A DNA stretch of 40,694 nt, taken from the NCBI GenBank assembly GCA_020072805.1, contig JAIQGC010000061.1:1-40694 (forward strand), given 5' to 3'. A program made the translations under genes and the position numbers. Below the pieces are notes generated by a model, which was given only the letters and a program-made list of their open reading frames with translations, was not told where the DNA came from and did not search any database. This document shows, in pieces, positions 25,296 to 34,151 of this stretch (positions are counted from its first letter, which is position 1; every line of letters starts with the position of its first letter). This DNA comes from Terriglobia bacterium. GTDB taxonomy: Bacteria > Acidobacteriota > Terriglobia > Acidiferrales > UBA7541.

Positions 25296-26747
25296 ATGTC
25301 TGTAACAAAACGTCATGGAAATCCCCTTGTGCTCGCGCTGGGCGGGATTTTTTTCGCCATTTTCGCCATTTTCGCCATTTTCGCCATTTTCGCCGCGGTT
25401 CCGCAAGCGGCGGCGCAGGGAGGAGAGCCGTCTTCTTTCGCGATTCGCGGTGCGCGCGTCGTTGCGGTCTCCGGCCCGATCCTGGAGGAAGCCACCGTGG
25501 TCGTCTCCCGCGGGATGATCGTGGCGGTGGGGAAGGACGCTGCGATACCCTCCGAAGCATGGATCATTGACGGCAAGGGATTGACAGTTTACCCCGGCCT
25601 GATTGACGGCTTGACCGACGTTGCCCTCCTCTCCGCCGGCGTCGCTCCCGGCAGGCTGGCCGCCGAGATCTCTCCCGCGCACGCGCCCCAGCCCGCCGCG
25701 AGCGGTCCCGAAGACCGTCCCGGGGCCACGCCCTGGCGCAGTGCCGCCGATGAAGCCACGCTCTCCGACAAGCGCATCGAAAGCTGGCGCGAAGCCGGGT
25801 TCACTACGGTCGTCGCCGCGCCCAAGGATGGAATCTTCCCGGGGCAGGCCGCGGTGCTGAATCTTGCTGGGGATCGCCCTGGGGGGATGGTGGTGAAAGG
25901 GGCGGTGGCCGTGCCCCTCTCGCTCAACCCCGTAGGGAGCTTCCGCAGCTTCCCCGGCTCGCTTATGGGCGTGCTGGGATACGTGCATCAAGTTTGGCTG
26001 GATACGGAATGGTACAAGCAAGCTTCCGCTGGCTACGCGAAAAATCCGCGCGGGCAGGCCCGTCCGGCCTATGACCGCAGCGAAGCGGTCCTGCAGCAGG
26101 CGCTCGATAGCAAAGCGCTGGTGCTGATCCCGGCGAACAACTCGGTGCAAATCCGCCGCGCACTCGCTCTGGCCGAGCGCTGGAAGGTGCGCGCGGTGCT
26201 CTATGGCGGGCAAATGGGCTACGAAACCGCCGGCGAGATCGCCGCCAAAAAGATTCCCGTGCTGGTGAACCTGCAGTGGCCGGAGAAGTCCAAGGACGCC
26301 GACCCCGATGAGCCGCCCACGCTGCGCGTTTTGCGCTTCCGCGACCGCGCGCCCTCCGCCCCCGCGGCGCTCGCCAGGGCCGGCGTAAAGTTTGCCTTTT
26401 ACTCCGGCGCGATCAGCGCTCCCAAAGACATCTTGAAAGCGGCCAGGAAAGCGGTGGACGCCGGCCTGGCCGAAGACGCGGCTCTCCGCGCGCTCACTCT
26501 TTCACCCGCGGAAATCTTCGGCGTGGCCGACCGCCTGGGCTCGATCGAAGCCGGGAAAATCGCCAACCTAATTGTCGCCGACGGCAGCCTCTTTGCGGAA
26601 AAGACCAAAATCAAAATCGTCTTCGTGGACGGCCGCAAATTCGAAATTCGCGAAACGCCCAAACCCGCCGAACCTACGAAAAACGGTCCTACGGGAGAAA
26701 AGCCCGCCGAAGAGTTCGCTCTTCCCATGGCCGGAGGTGCCCAGTGA
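25296..26747 (+). CDS. Exported amidohydrolase-fold protein lacking the HxH metal site (probable pseudoenzyme)
   Basis: 483 residues with a signal peptide whose core is the repeat FAIFAIFAIFAA. The fold is clearly amidohydrolase: N-terminal composite domain (FAIRGARVVAVSGPILEEAT), VYPGLIDGLTDVALLS, and C-terminal ALTLSPAEIFGVADRLGSIE with AGKIANLIVADG. In active enzymes the segment reads PGLIDxHxH; here Leu106 and Asp108 replace both His. The later His positions (LIPANN, VLYGGQMG) and the strand-8 region (FAFYSGAIS) are also changed. The mature protein should be periplasmic or secreted. GAGGAG lies about 10 nt before the ATG. It is the first of three genes joined by 4-nt GTGA overlaps. Confidence 0.88.
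   Translation: MSVTKRHGNPLVLALGGIFFAIFAIFAIFAIFAAVPQAAAQGGEPSSFAIRGARVVAVSGPILEEATVVVSRGMIVAVGKDAAIPSEAWIIDGKGLTVYPGLIDGLTDVALLSAGVAPGRLAAEISPAHAPQPAASGPEDRPGATPWRSAADEATLSDKRIESWREAGFTTVVAAPKDGIFPGQAAVLNLAGDRPGGMVVKGAVAVPLSLNPVGSFRSFPGSLMGVLGYVHQVWLDTEWYKQASAGYAKNPRGQARPAYDRSEAVLQQALDSKALVLIPANNSVQIRRALALAERWKVRAVLYGGQMGYETAGEIAAKKIPVLVNLQWPEKSKDADPDEPPTLRVLRFRDRAPSAPAALARAGVKFAFYSGAISAPKDILKAARKAVDAGLAEDAALRALTLSPAEIFGVADRLGSIEAGKIANLIVADGSLFAEKTKIKIVFVDGRKFEIRETPKPAEPTKNGPTGEKPAEEFALPMAGGAQ
25351..25394 (+). repeat. 9-nt tandem repeat inside a signal peptide
   Basis: Four perfect copies of TTTTCGCCA and a fifth differing in its last base run head to tail. The unit is a multiple of three and encodes FAI/IFA, so copy-number changes lengthen or shorten the hydrophobic core of the signal peptide without a frameshift. 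Confidence 0.95.
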
Positions 26748-28240
26748 GCTGCTTCGTGAACCGCACCCTGAAGCGCACAAAGACGCAACCCGCGATGCCC
26801 CTGGCCAATCGTTCCGCTGCGCGAACGCTCCTGGCCGCCGGCCTGCTGTTTTTCTCGGCCTGCGCAGTCCACGCCGCTCCGCCCGATGCCGCCCCGGTGA
26901 TTCTCATTCGCAATGCCACGCTCCTCACCGTTTCTCACGGCACCATCGAGCATGGCTCCGTGCTGATCCGCGACGGCAAAATCGCCGCCGTCGGCCAGAA
27001 AATCGAGGCCCCCGCGGGCGCGCAGGTGATTGACGCCACCGGCCAGTTCCTCATGCCCGGCATCATCGATTGCCATTCGCACATCGCCATCGAAGGCGGC
27101 GTCAACGAAGGCAGCGTCTCCGTCTCCTCCATCGCCGATGTGGCCGAAGTCATTGATCCGGACGATATGGACATTTACTACGACCTCGCCGGCGGCGTCA
27201 CCTCCTCCAATATCCTTCACGGCAGCGCCAACGCCATTGGCGGGCAGACCATCCTCATCAAGCTGCGCTGGGGCCAGCCTGCCGATCGCCTGCCCTTCGA
27301 AGGCGCTCTGCCGGGAATCAAGTTCGCCCTGGGCGAAAATCCCAAGCGCTCGAACTTCTCCTTTCCCGGCGCGCCCAAGCGCTATCCCGCCACGCGCATG
27401 GGCGTGGAAGAAGTCATCCGCGCGGCCTTCACCGAAGCCCGCGATTACAAAAAGAAACTCGACGACTACAACCGCCGCCTCAAGGCCGGCGAAAAAGACC
27501 TGATCGCTCCCCGCACCGACCTGCGGCTCGAACCCCTCGTCGAAGTTCTCGAGGGCAAGCGTTACGTCCATGCGCACAGCTACCGCGCCGACGAAATCGT
27601 GATGCTTCTGCGCGTGGCCCGGGAGTTCGGCTTCAAGGTGCGCACTTTTCAGCACGTTCTCGAAGGCTACAAAGTCGCCGACGAGATCGCCGCCTCCGGC
27701 GCGAGCGCTTCCACCTTCTCCGACTGGTGGGGTTATAAGATGGAAGCCTACGACGCTATCCCCTACAACGCCGCGCTCATGACCCACCGCGGCGTGCTGG
27801 TCAGCATCAATTCAGATAGCGGCCAGGAAGCCGCTCACCTCAATCAGGAAGCGGCGAAAACCATGAAGTACGGCGGCCTCTCCGAAGAGGAGGCCCTCAA
27901 GCTCATCACCCTCAACCCCGCCATTCAACTGGGCGTCGAAAAACGCGTGGGCTCGATTGACCCCGGCAAGGACGCCGATCTGGTTCTCTTCAATCATCAT
28001 CCGCTCAGCGCCTATGCCGTCGCGCAGATGACCTTCATTGACGGACGCATTTACTTCGACCGGCAGCGCGACATTGCCGGCCGCGCCACCCTGCAAAAGG
28101 AAAAAGACGCCCTGATCGAGAAAGAGAAGAAGGTGGCCGCGGCCAAGGAAAAGTCCGCCGAGAAAAAGCCGGAAGAGAAGAAATCGGACGAGAAACCCAA
28201 ACCATCCTCGGCCGGCTCGGCCAAGGGAGGCGCACAGTGA
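26744..28240 (+). CDS. Exported metal-dependent amidohydrolase, catalytic member of the triplet
   Basis: 498 residues from GTG 26744, which overlaps the previous TGA and follows GGAGG by 8 nt. ATG 26795 is an alternative start. An N-terminal export signal (ARTLLAAGLLFFSACAVHAA) is present; the Cys within it may instead be a lipobox-like site, but the context is weak. The metal site is intact: MPGIIDCHSHIAIEGG with His111 and His113, further His in KRYVHAHSYRADE and TFQHVLEG, and the strand-8 Asp in VSINSDSG. The C-terminal TLNPAIQLGVEKRVGSIDPG with DADLVLFNHHP resembles imidazolonepropionase-like enzymes. A Lys/Glu-rich tail of about 45 residues follows. The substrate is unknown; a cyclic amide or dipeptide-like compound is plausible. 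Confidence 0.9.
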   Translation: MSCFVNRTLKRTKTQPAMPLANRSAARTLLAAGLLFFSACAVHAAPPDAAPVILIRNATLLTVSHGTIEHGSVLIRDGKIAAVGQKIEAPAGAQVIDATGQFLMPGIIDCHSHIAIEGGVNEGSVSVSSIADVAEVIDPDDMDIYYDLAGGVTSSNILHGSANAIGGQTILIKLRWGQPADRLPFEGALPGIKFALGENPKRSNFSFPGAPKRYPATRMGVEEVIRAAFTEARDYKKKLDDYNRRLKAGEKDLIAPRTDLRLEPLVEVLEGKRYVHAHSYRADEIVMLLRVAREFGFKVRTFQHVLEGYKVADEIAASGASASTFSDWWGYKMEAYDAIPYNAALMTHRGVLVSINSDSGQEAAHLNQEAAKTMKYGGLSEEEALKLITLNPAIQLGVEKRVGSIDPGKDADLVLFNHHPLSAYAVAQMTFIDGRIYFDRQRDIAGRATLQKEKDALIEKEKKVAAAKEKSAEKKPEEKKSDEKPKPSSAGSAKGGAQ

Positions 28241-29604
28241 GGAGCGCACGCATGATTCGCGGAACTCGTTGGACGACGCTGTTGGCCGCAGGCATTCTGG
28301 CCGCGGGGATCGCCATTCCCAACATGGCCCAGACTCAAGCCCAAACCAGGCTCGCAACGGTCTATGCCATCACGCACGCCAAAATTTTCACCCTCGCTGG
28401 CGCACCCATCGATGACGGCACCATCATTTTCCGCGACGGCAAAATCGCCGCCGTTGGCGCCAAGGCCGAAATTCCCGCCGATGCCCAGGTGATTGACGCC
28501 ACGGGCCTGCAAGCTTATCCCGGCCTCTTCGATTCGCTCTCCCAGATGGGGCTGAGCGAAGTCGCCGCCGTCTCCTCCACCGTGGATTCCACGGAGACCG
28601 GCGATTTCAATCCGGACGTCGTCGCCGCCGAGGCCGTGCATCCCGCGAGCGAACACATTCCGGTCACCCGCGCCGCGGGCATCACTCATGCGCTGGCCGT
28701 CCCAGGCAGCGGCGGCTTTGACTCGGGCCGCGACAGCGGCGTGATCACCGGCCAGGCCTCCGCCATTCATCTCGCCGGATGGACGATGGAGGAGATGCTC
28801 ATCAGCAAGAGCGTGGCCATGGGCCTGGACTGGCCCACGATCGAGACCCGCACCTTCGACCTCTCCACCTTTAGCCGGAAGGACAAGCCCTACGCCGAGG
28901 CCAAGAAGGAGTACGAGAAAAAACTCGACGAACTGGCCGATTGGCTCGAACGCGCCCGCCATTACGCCCAAGCCCTGGAAAAAGGTTCGGCAGCCCGCTT
29001 CGACCGCGACGTTAAGCTTGAAGCCCTCGTCCCCGTCGTGCACGGCGAACTGCCCGTGCTGGTCTTCGCCTCCCGCGCCCGCGATATTCGCAATGCCGTC
29101 GAGTTCTGCGAAAAGCAGAAGCTGCGCATGGTCCTCGCCGGAGGCGATGAAGCCGCCCGCGTGAAAGACCTGCTCAAGGCCAGGGGCATTCCCGTGATCT
29201 TGGGCCCCGTGCAAAACGCCCCCGCGCGCGAAGACGACCCCTACGACCAGCCCATGGCCCAGCCCGCCGAACTGTCCGCCGCCGGCGTCAAGATCGCCTT
29301 CGCCAGCTTCGATAACTCCTTCGCCCGTCGCCTCGGCCAGCAGGCCGCCGTCGCCGTCGCCTACGGACTGCCCTATGACGAAGCCCTCAAAGCCGTGACC
29401 CTCTATCCCGCGCAGATCTTCGGCCTGGACAGGGAATTGGGCACGCTCGAACCGGGCAAACTCGCCAACCTCATCGTTACCAACGGCGATCCACTCGAAC
29501 TCACCACTGAGCTTCGCTTCCTTTTCATCAAGGGCCAACTCACGTCCCTGGAGAACAAGCACACCCGCCTCTACGACAAATACCGCAACCGCCCCAAACC
29601 CTGA
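28237..29604 (+). CDS. Exported amidohydrolase-fold protein lacking the HxH metal site (second probable pseudoenzyme)
   Basis: 455 residues from GTG 28237, coupled to the previous gene by a GTGA overlap with GGGAGG upstream. Signal peptide WTTLLAAGILAAGIAIPNMAQ. The family frame is evident (YAITHAKIFTLAGAPIDDG, IIFRDGKIAAVGAKAEIPA, and C-terminal LYPAQIFGLDRELGTLEPG). At the metal site it reads YPGLFDSLSQMG, with Leu101 and Gln103 in place of the two His. The later His positions (VLVFASRARD, MVLAGGDEAA) are lost as well. It is more like the first gene than the middle one in these losses. It probably forms a complex with, or regulates, the middle enzyme. Confidence 0.88.
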   Translation: MRSARMIRGTRWTTLLAAGILAAGIAIPNMAQTQAQTRLATVYAITHAKIFTLAGAPIDDGTIIFRDGKIAAVGAKAEIPADAQVIDATGLQAYPGLFDSLSQMGLSEVAAVSSTVDSTETGDFNPDVVAAEAVHPASEHIPVTRAAGITHALAVPGSGGFDSGRDSGVITGQASAIHLAGWTMEEMLISKSVAMGLDWPTIETRTFDLSTFSRKDKPYAEAKKEYEKKLDELADWLERARHYAQALEKGSAARFDRDVKLEALVPVVHGELPVLVFASRARDIRNAVEFCEKQKLRMVLAGGDEAARVKDLLKARGIPVILGPVQNAPAREDDPYDQPMAQPAELSAAGVKIAFASFDNSFARRLGQQAAVAVAYGLPYDEALKAVTLYPAQIFGLDRELGTLEPGKLANLIVTNGDPLELTTELRFLFIKGQLTSLENKHTRLYDKYRNRPKP

Positions 29605-29984
29605 CGCTCTGCCGGCTGCAAGCCCTTTGCCCGCAGACCACTCCCTGGATGCCGAACTCTTTGCTTTCTAAGGGACTGGGTTTAGAGTGAAATTCATGCA
29701 CAGCGTAGCCGGGAACTGCAGTGCGCCTCTTACGCCCGCTGTGGCGTGATACGCCTATTTGATTGCTTCGCGCCAGATACTACGATCCCTCCGCCTTGGC
29801 CATGCGCCACGGTTCACCCGTCACGCATATTCAGCGCTGTCAGGAAGTGGCACAATCGTAGGGCTGCGACCCCGGCGAAGTTTGCAGGACCGCAAGCGTC
29901 AAAATTTGGTAGCATCAGTGAATCGGATGACTTGGGAGAAGACGCGGTCGTGTTATTTTCACTGGAGTTGTGTCTGGGGGCCAG
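29605..29984. other. 380-nt intergenic region before the biotin operon
   Basis: No gene is supported here. A short open frame at 29746-29988 has no coding character. A possible bioB promoter is TTGGGA (29932-29937) with TATTTT (29954-29959), 16 nt apart. I looked for a BirA-type operator (inverted TTGTAAACC half-sites) and found none. No terminator was recognised after the amidohydrolase triplet. Confidence 0.5.
29932..29959 (+). promoter_or_regulatory. Putative promoter of the biotin operon
   Basis: TTGGGA (29932-29937), a 16-nt spacer and TATTTT (29954-29959), 25 nt before ATG 29985. It is a moderate match only. Confidence 0.35.
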
Positions 29985-30956
29985 ATGAGCGGGGACGGGC
30001 AAGTGCGGTCGGACTGGAGCATGGCGGAAGTCGGGGAGATCTACGCGCTGCCTTTGCCGGAACTGATTTTTCGGGCGCAGACGGTGCACCGCCAGCGGCA
30101 TGCGCCGGAGCGCGTGGAGACCTGCCAGCTCATTTCCATCAAGACGGGGGGCTGCCCGGAGGATTGCGGCTACTGCCCGCAGAGCGCGCACTACGACGCC
30201 GGAGTGCAGCGCGAGGCCCTTATGGATGTGGACGCGGTGGTGGCCACGGCGCGGGAAGCGGCCGCGCGCGGGGTCACGCGCTTCTGCATGGGCGCGGCCT
30301 GGCGGGAAGCTCCGCAGGGCCGGGAATTTGAAAATGTTCTCGCCATGGTGCGCGGGGTGGCCGCGGCGGGGCTGGAAGTCTGCTGCACGCTGGGCATGCT
30401 CAATGAGGAGCAGGCGCGGGAACTGAAGGCTGCGGGGCTCACCGCCTACAACCACAATCTGGACACTTCGCCGGAATTCTACGGCAACATCATCACCACG
30501 CGGGTCTACGAGGATCGCCTGCGCACTCTGGCCGCGGTGCGCCAGGCGGGGATCACCGTATGCTGCGGGGGAATTCTGGGCATGGGCGAGCGGCGCGTAG
30601 ACCGCATCGGGCTGCTGCGGCAACTGGCCACGCTTGATCCGCATCCGGAAAGCGTGCCCATCAATATGCTGGTGCGCGTGGAAGGAACACCGCTGGGCCA
30701 GGCCGCTTTGCTCGATCCCCTGGAAATGGTGCGGGCCATCGCCACGGCGCGCATCCTCATGCCCGCTTCCCGCGTGCGCCTGGCCGCGGGACGCAAGCAG
30801 CTTTCTCCGGAGGCCGTGGCGCTGTGCTTTCTCGCGGGAGCGAATTCCATTTTTGTGGGCGAAAAGCTGCTGACCACGCCCAATCCCGTGCCCGATGAAG
30901 ACATGGTCCTGCTGGATTCGCTGGGGATGAAGCCGCTGGAGCATCATGCTCTCTAG
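29985..30956 (+). CDS. bioB: Biotin synthase
   Basis: 323 residues from ATG 29985, preceded by GGGGG at a fair distance; GTG 29970 is an alternative. This radical-SAM enzyme inserts sulfur into dethiobiotin. The SAM-cluster motif is [11 protein letters not shown], with Cys57, Cys61 and Cys64. Further family blocks are [44 protein letters not shown] and [10 protein letters not shown], which supply ligands or neighbours of the auxiliary [2Fe-2S] cluster. The Arg ligand region [11 protein letters not shown] is present. It begins a bioB-bioF-bioD-bioA operon with overlapping genes. Confidence 0.96.
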   Translation: MSGDGQVRSDWSMAEVGEIYALPLPELIFRAQTVHRQRHAPERVETCQLISIKTGGCPEDCGYCPQSAHYDAGVQREALMDVDAVVATAREAAARGVTRFCMGAAWREAPQGREFENVLAMVRGVAAAGLEVCCTLGMLNEEQARELKAAGLTAYNHNLDTSPEFYGNIITTRVYEDRLRTLAAVRQAGITVCCGGILGMGERRVDRIGLLRQLATLDPHPESVPINMLVRVEGTPLGQAALLDPLEMVRAIATARILMPASRVRLAAGRKQLSPEAVALCFLAGANSIFVGEKLLTTPNPVPDEDMVLLDSLGMKPLEHHAL

Positions 30957-32111
30957 GACGCACGTCCGTTTGCGCGAGGAACTGGCCGGGGAACTGCGCG
31001 GCCTCGATGCGCGCGGACTGCGCCGCTCCTTTGAAGAGCTGCCCGCCGGGAATTTCTGCTCCAACGATTATCTCGGCCTGGCCGGGCATCCGCACCTGCG
31101 CGAGGAAGTGCTGCGCGCGGTGCGGGAAGCGCCGCGGGTGGCCAGCACGGGTTCGCGCCTGCTCTCCGGCCACGTGGCCGCCTGGGGAGAATTGGAAGAG
31201 GAGTTCGCGCAATTCGCGGGGAGCGAAGCGGCGCTCTATTTCGGCAGCGGCTACGCGGCGAATCTCGGCCTGCTCACCACGCTGCTGGGCCCCGGCGATT
31301 TGGTTTTTTCGGACGCGCTGAACCACGCCAGCCTGATTGACGGCATGCGTCTTTCCGGCGCGCGCAAGCTCGTCTATGCGCATCTCGATTTGAATGCCCT
31401 GGAAGACGCTTTGCGGGCGCATGCGGCGGAAACCTGCCGGAAAGTGATTGTCACCGAAAGCGTGTTCAGCATGGATGGCGATTGCGCTCCGCTCGCGCGA
31501 TTGCTCGAACTGGCGGAACGCTACGGAGCTGGCGTGGTGGTGGACGAAGCACACGCCACGGGCGTGCACGGGCAGGGTGGGCGCGCTGCCGGGAAGGTCG
31601 TCCGGAAAATTGGGCGGTCGTGCACACCTGCGGCAAGGCGCTGGCCGGCGCGGGCGCGTTTGTCTGCGGCAGCGAACTACTCAAGCAAACGCTGCTGAAT
31701 CGCGCGCGCACCCAGATTTTCAGCACGGCTCAGCCGCCCTATCTCGCCGGGCAAATTCGCGCCGCGCTGCGGCTGGCCATTCCCATGGACGCGGAGCGCG
31801 AGCGCTTGCTGGAGACGTCGCGGAACTTCGCCGCGGCGCTGCGCGCGGCCGGATGGAACACCGCCGGCAGCGCCTCGCAGATCGTGCCGGTGATCATCGG
31901 AGACAATGAAGCGGCACTGGCCGCGGCGGCGCACCTGAACGAAGCCGGCTTCGCCGTGCGCGCCATCCGGCCTCCCAGCGTGCCGGAAGGGCAGGCGCGG
32001 CTGCGTCTTTCGCTCACCACGGAAATAAGCGATGATTCGCTGGGAAAACTTTGCGCGGCGCTGGAGCAGTGGTCCGCTCGGAATCAGCCGCGCGCGGCGG
32101 CAGTCGCATGA
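30946..32111 (+). pseudogene. bioF: 8-amino-7-oxononanoate synthase with a frameshift
   Basis: The start ATG 30946 overlaps bioB by 11 nt. The first frame gives a good BioF: NFCSNDYLGLAGHPHL, STGSRLLSGH, NHASLIDGMRLSGA, ESVFSMDGD and VVDEAHATGVHGQGGR. Then homology moves to another frame at about 31585-31611, and the original frame ends at 31698. The second frame continues with WAVVHTCGKALAGAGAF, which holds the PLP lysine, then RARTQIFSTAQPPYL and LRLSLTTEISDDSL to TGA 32111. Adding one base in the GGG at 31591-31593 would restore a seamless protein (about 388 residues). This is either a real inactivating mutation or a sequencing error; the rest of the operon is intact. The stop codon overlaps bioD by 4 nt. 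Confidence 0.92.
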
Positions 32112-32761
32112 AGCAGCAGTTTTTCATCACCGGAACGGACACGGGCGTGGGCAAGACGGTGCTCTCCGCCTTGCTTTGCGCGGCGCTCGAGGCCTACTAC
32201 TGGAAACCGATTCAGACCGGCACGATGGAGGATACCGACCGCGTCACGGTCATGCGCCTGGCGGGCATCGGAACGGACCGCGCGCTCGAAGAAATCTATT
32301 CGTTCGTGCCGCCCGTCTCGCCGCATCTGGCGGCGCGCTGGGCCGGCACGGAGATCAATCTCTCGCGGATAGAGATTCCCGAGCATCTGGCCAATGAGCG
32401 GCTGATCGTGGAAGGCGCGGGCGGAGTCCTGGTGCCGCTCAATGACGACGCCTTCATGCTGGACCTGATGGCCCGGCTGCGCCTGCCGGTGATTCTGGCG
32501 GCGCGCAGCGGATTGGGCACCATCAACCACACGCTGCTTTCTCTCGCCGCGCTGCACGCCGCGGAACTGCCCGTGCATGGGGTGGTGCTGATCGGCGAGC
32601 CCAACAAGGACAACCGCGAAACGATTGAGCGATTCGGCCACTCCAAGGTGATTGGGCAGATTCCCCGCCTTCCGCATGTGCACCGCACCGTGCTGCTGCA
32701 GGTCTTCAATAATTTCTTCGACCGCGACACCTTTCCCAATGAAGCCCGCGCCGCCGGATAA
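32108..32761 (+). CDS. bioD: Dethiobiotin synthetase
   Basis: 217 residues from ATG 32108 (ATGA overlap with bioF). The P-loop is ITGTDTGVGKTVLSALL (about residues 7-23). The substrate-binding region YYWKPIQTG includes the conserved Lys, and VEGAGGVLVPL carries the glycine-rich carboxylate-binding turn. Further blocks are LAARSGLGTINHTLLSL and GVVLIGEPNKDNRETIE. It closes the ureido ring using DAPA, CO2 and ATP. Its last 23 nt overlap the start of bioA, indicating tight translational coupling. Confidence 0.95.
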   Translation: MKQQFFITGTDTGVGKTVLSALLCAALEAYYWKPIQTGTMEDTDRVTVMRLAGIGTDRALEEIYSFVPPVSPHLAARWAGTEINLSRIEIPEHLANERLIVEGAGGVLVPLNDDAFMLDLMARLRLPVILAARSGLGTINHTLLSLAALHAAELPVHGVVLIGEPNKDNRETIERFGHSKVIGQIPRLPHVHRTVLLQVFNNFFDRDTFPNEARAAG

Positions 32762-34055
32762 TTCGCCGCTGCGCATCTGGCATCCCTTCACCCAGGCGGC
32801 GCTCGACCCCGCACCGCTGCGCATCGTGCGCGGCGAAGGCGCGCACCTGATCCGCGAGGACGGCAGCCGCACCGTGGACGCCATCTCCTCGTGGTGGGTG
32901 ACGCTGCACGGCCACGCCCACCCGCGCATCGCCGCAGCCGTGGCCGAACAGGCGCGGAAACTGGAGCAGGTAATCTTCGCGGGATTTACGCACGAACCGG
33001 CGGAAGAGCTTGCGGCGCGGCTGCGCCCCTGGCTGCCCGCGGATTTGACGCACATGTTCTTTTCCGACGACGGCTCGACCGCCGTCGAAGTGGCGCTCAA
33101 GATGGCCCTGCAATACTGGAGCAATCTGGGCCGGCCGGAACGCCGCGAGATCATCGCTTTCGAACACGGCTATCACGGCGATACCGCCGGGGCCATGTCG
33201 GTGAGCGATGATTCGCCGTTTACCGCGCCGTTCGCGGGGATGCGTTTTGCGGTGCATCGCGCGCAATCGGCGTCTTGCGCTCGCTGCCCGGTGGGATTGC
33301 GGCGGGTGAGCTGCCGGATCGAGTGCGCGCAGAGCCTGGAAAAGTTGCTCGAGCAGCACGGCGGGCGCGTGGCCGCGGTGATTATCGAGCCGATGGTGCA
33401 GGGCGCGGGGGGAATGATTGTGCATCCCGCGGAATTCCTGCAAAAGGTGCGCGAGCAGTGCACGCGGCACGATGTGCTGCTAATTGCCGACGAGGTGATG
33501 ACCGGCTTCGGGCGCACCGGAAAAATGTTCGCTTGCGAGCACGCTGGGATTGCGCCGGACCTGATGTGCCTTTCGAAAGGGCTGACCGCCGGGTTTCTGC
33601 CCATGGCCCTGACCATTGCCACCGATCGCGTGGAAGCGGCGTTCCGCGGGGAAGACCGATTGCGCACTTTTTTCCACGGGCACTCGTTCACGGCCAATCC
33701 GCTGGCCTGCGCGGCGGCCTGCGCCAGCCTGCGAATTTTCGACGAAGAACCCGTTTTCGAACGCATTGCCTCCATCGCGCAAATTCACACCGAGCGCCTG
33801 GCGCAATTGCGGGAGCATCCCGCGGTGGGGGATACGCGCGGCATCGGAACGATTGCCGCGATTGAGCTGCGCGCCGAGGACGCCGGCTATCTTTCCAGCC
33901 TGCGCCCCAAGCTATACCGTTTTTTTCTGGAGCGCGGCGTGCTCCTCCGCCCTCTGGGCAACGTCATCTATCTTCTTCCGCCGTACGTCATCGAGCCGGA
34001 CGATCTGCATCGCGTTCACGACGTCGTCGCGGAAGCGATCCATACCCTGCTGTAG
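32739..34055 (+). CDS. bioA: Adenosylmethionine-8-amino-7-oxononanoate aminotransferase
   Basis: 438 residues from ATG 32739, inside the end of bioD. A longer frame from 32652 adds residues antisensical to the family. Class III aminotransferase marks: WHPFTQ and SSWWVTLHGHAHPRI at the N-terminus, FFSDDGSTAVEVALKMALQ, EHGYHGDTAGAMSVSD, ADEVMTGFGRTGKMFACEH, Lys280 in CLSKGLTAGFLPM (PLP lysine) and FFHGHSFTANPLACAAA. A cysteine-rich insert (SASCARCPVGLRRVSCRIEC) of the kind found in many BioA proteins is present. It transaminates KAPA to DAPA with SAM as amino donor. It ends the biotin operon; bioC, bioH and birA are not here. Confidence 0.95.
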   Translation: MKPAPPDNSPLRIWHPFTQAALDPAPLRIVRGEGAHLIREDGSRTVDAISSWWVTLHGHAHPRIAAAVAEQARKLEQVIFAGFTHEPAEELAARLRPWLPADLTHMFFSDDGSTAVEVALKMALQYWSNLGRPERREIIAFEHGYHGDTAGAMSVSDDSPFTAPFAGMRFAVHRAQSASCARCPVGLRRVSCRIECAQSLEKLLEQHGGRVAAVIIEPMVQGAGGMIVHPAEFLQKVREQCTRHDVLLIADEVMTGFGRTGKMFACEHAGIAPDLMCLSKGLTAGFLPMALTIATDRVEAAFRGEDRLRTFFHGHSFTANPLACAAACASLRIFDEEPVFERIASIAQIHTERLAQLREHPAVGDTRGIGTIAAIELRAEDAGYLSSLRPKLYRFFLERGVLLRPLGNVIYLLPPYVIEPDDLHRVHDVVAEAIHTLL

Positions 34056-34119
34056 CGGGGAATTCGCGGCGGGGGAAGAAATCTGGCGCGCTAAGGGGCA
34101 AGCCGCTGCCCGCTCCTGC

Positions 34120-34125
34120 TACAAT
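34120..34125 (+). promoter_or_regulatory. Possible -10 element of the VTT/DedA-like gene
   Basis: TACAAT lies 26 nt upstream of the TTG start at 34152. No clear -35 box was seen. Confidence 0.35.
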
Positions 34126-34151
34126 TTCAAGAGGCGGTATAGGAGAGAGAA

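Noticed and set aside
25351-25394. Short tandem repeats considered as a CRISPR-like array
   Set aside because: The units are 9 nt, directly adjacent with no spacers, and lie within a signal-peptide coding sequence.
29840-29870. Sigma-54-type promoter suggested by TGGCAC
   Set aside because: The required GC at the -12 position and spacing is not present.
29605-29984. BirA operator or biotin-related regulatory palindrome upstream of bioB
   Set aside because: No inverted TTGTAAACC-like half-sites were found.
29746-29988. An 80-codon open frame upstream of bioB
   Set aside because: It has no Shine-Dalgarno sequence, no recognisable protein features, and overlaps the bioB start and promoter region.
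31560-31698. The bioF frame change considered as programmed ribosomal frameshifting
   Set aside because: No classical slippery heptamer or following pseudoknot was seen, and BioF is not known to use recoding; a one-base indel in a G run is simpler.
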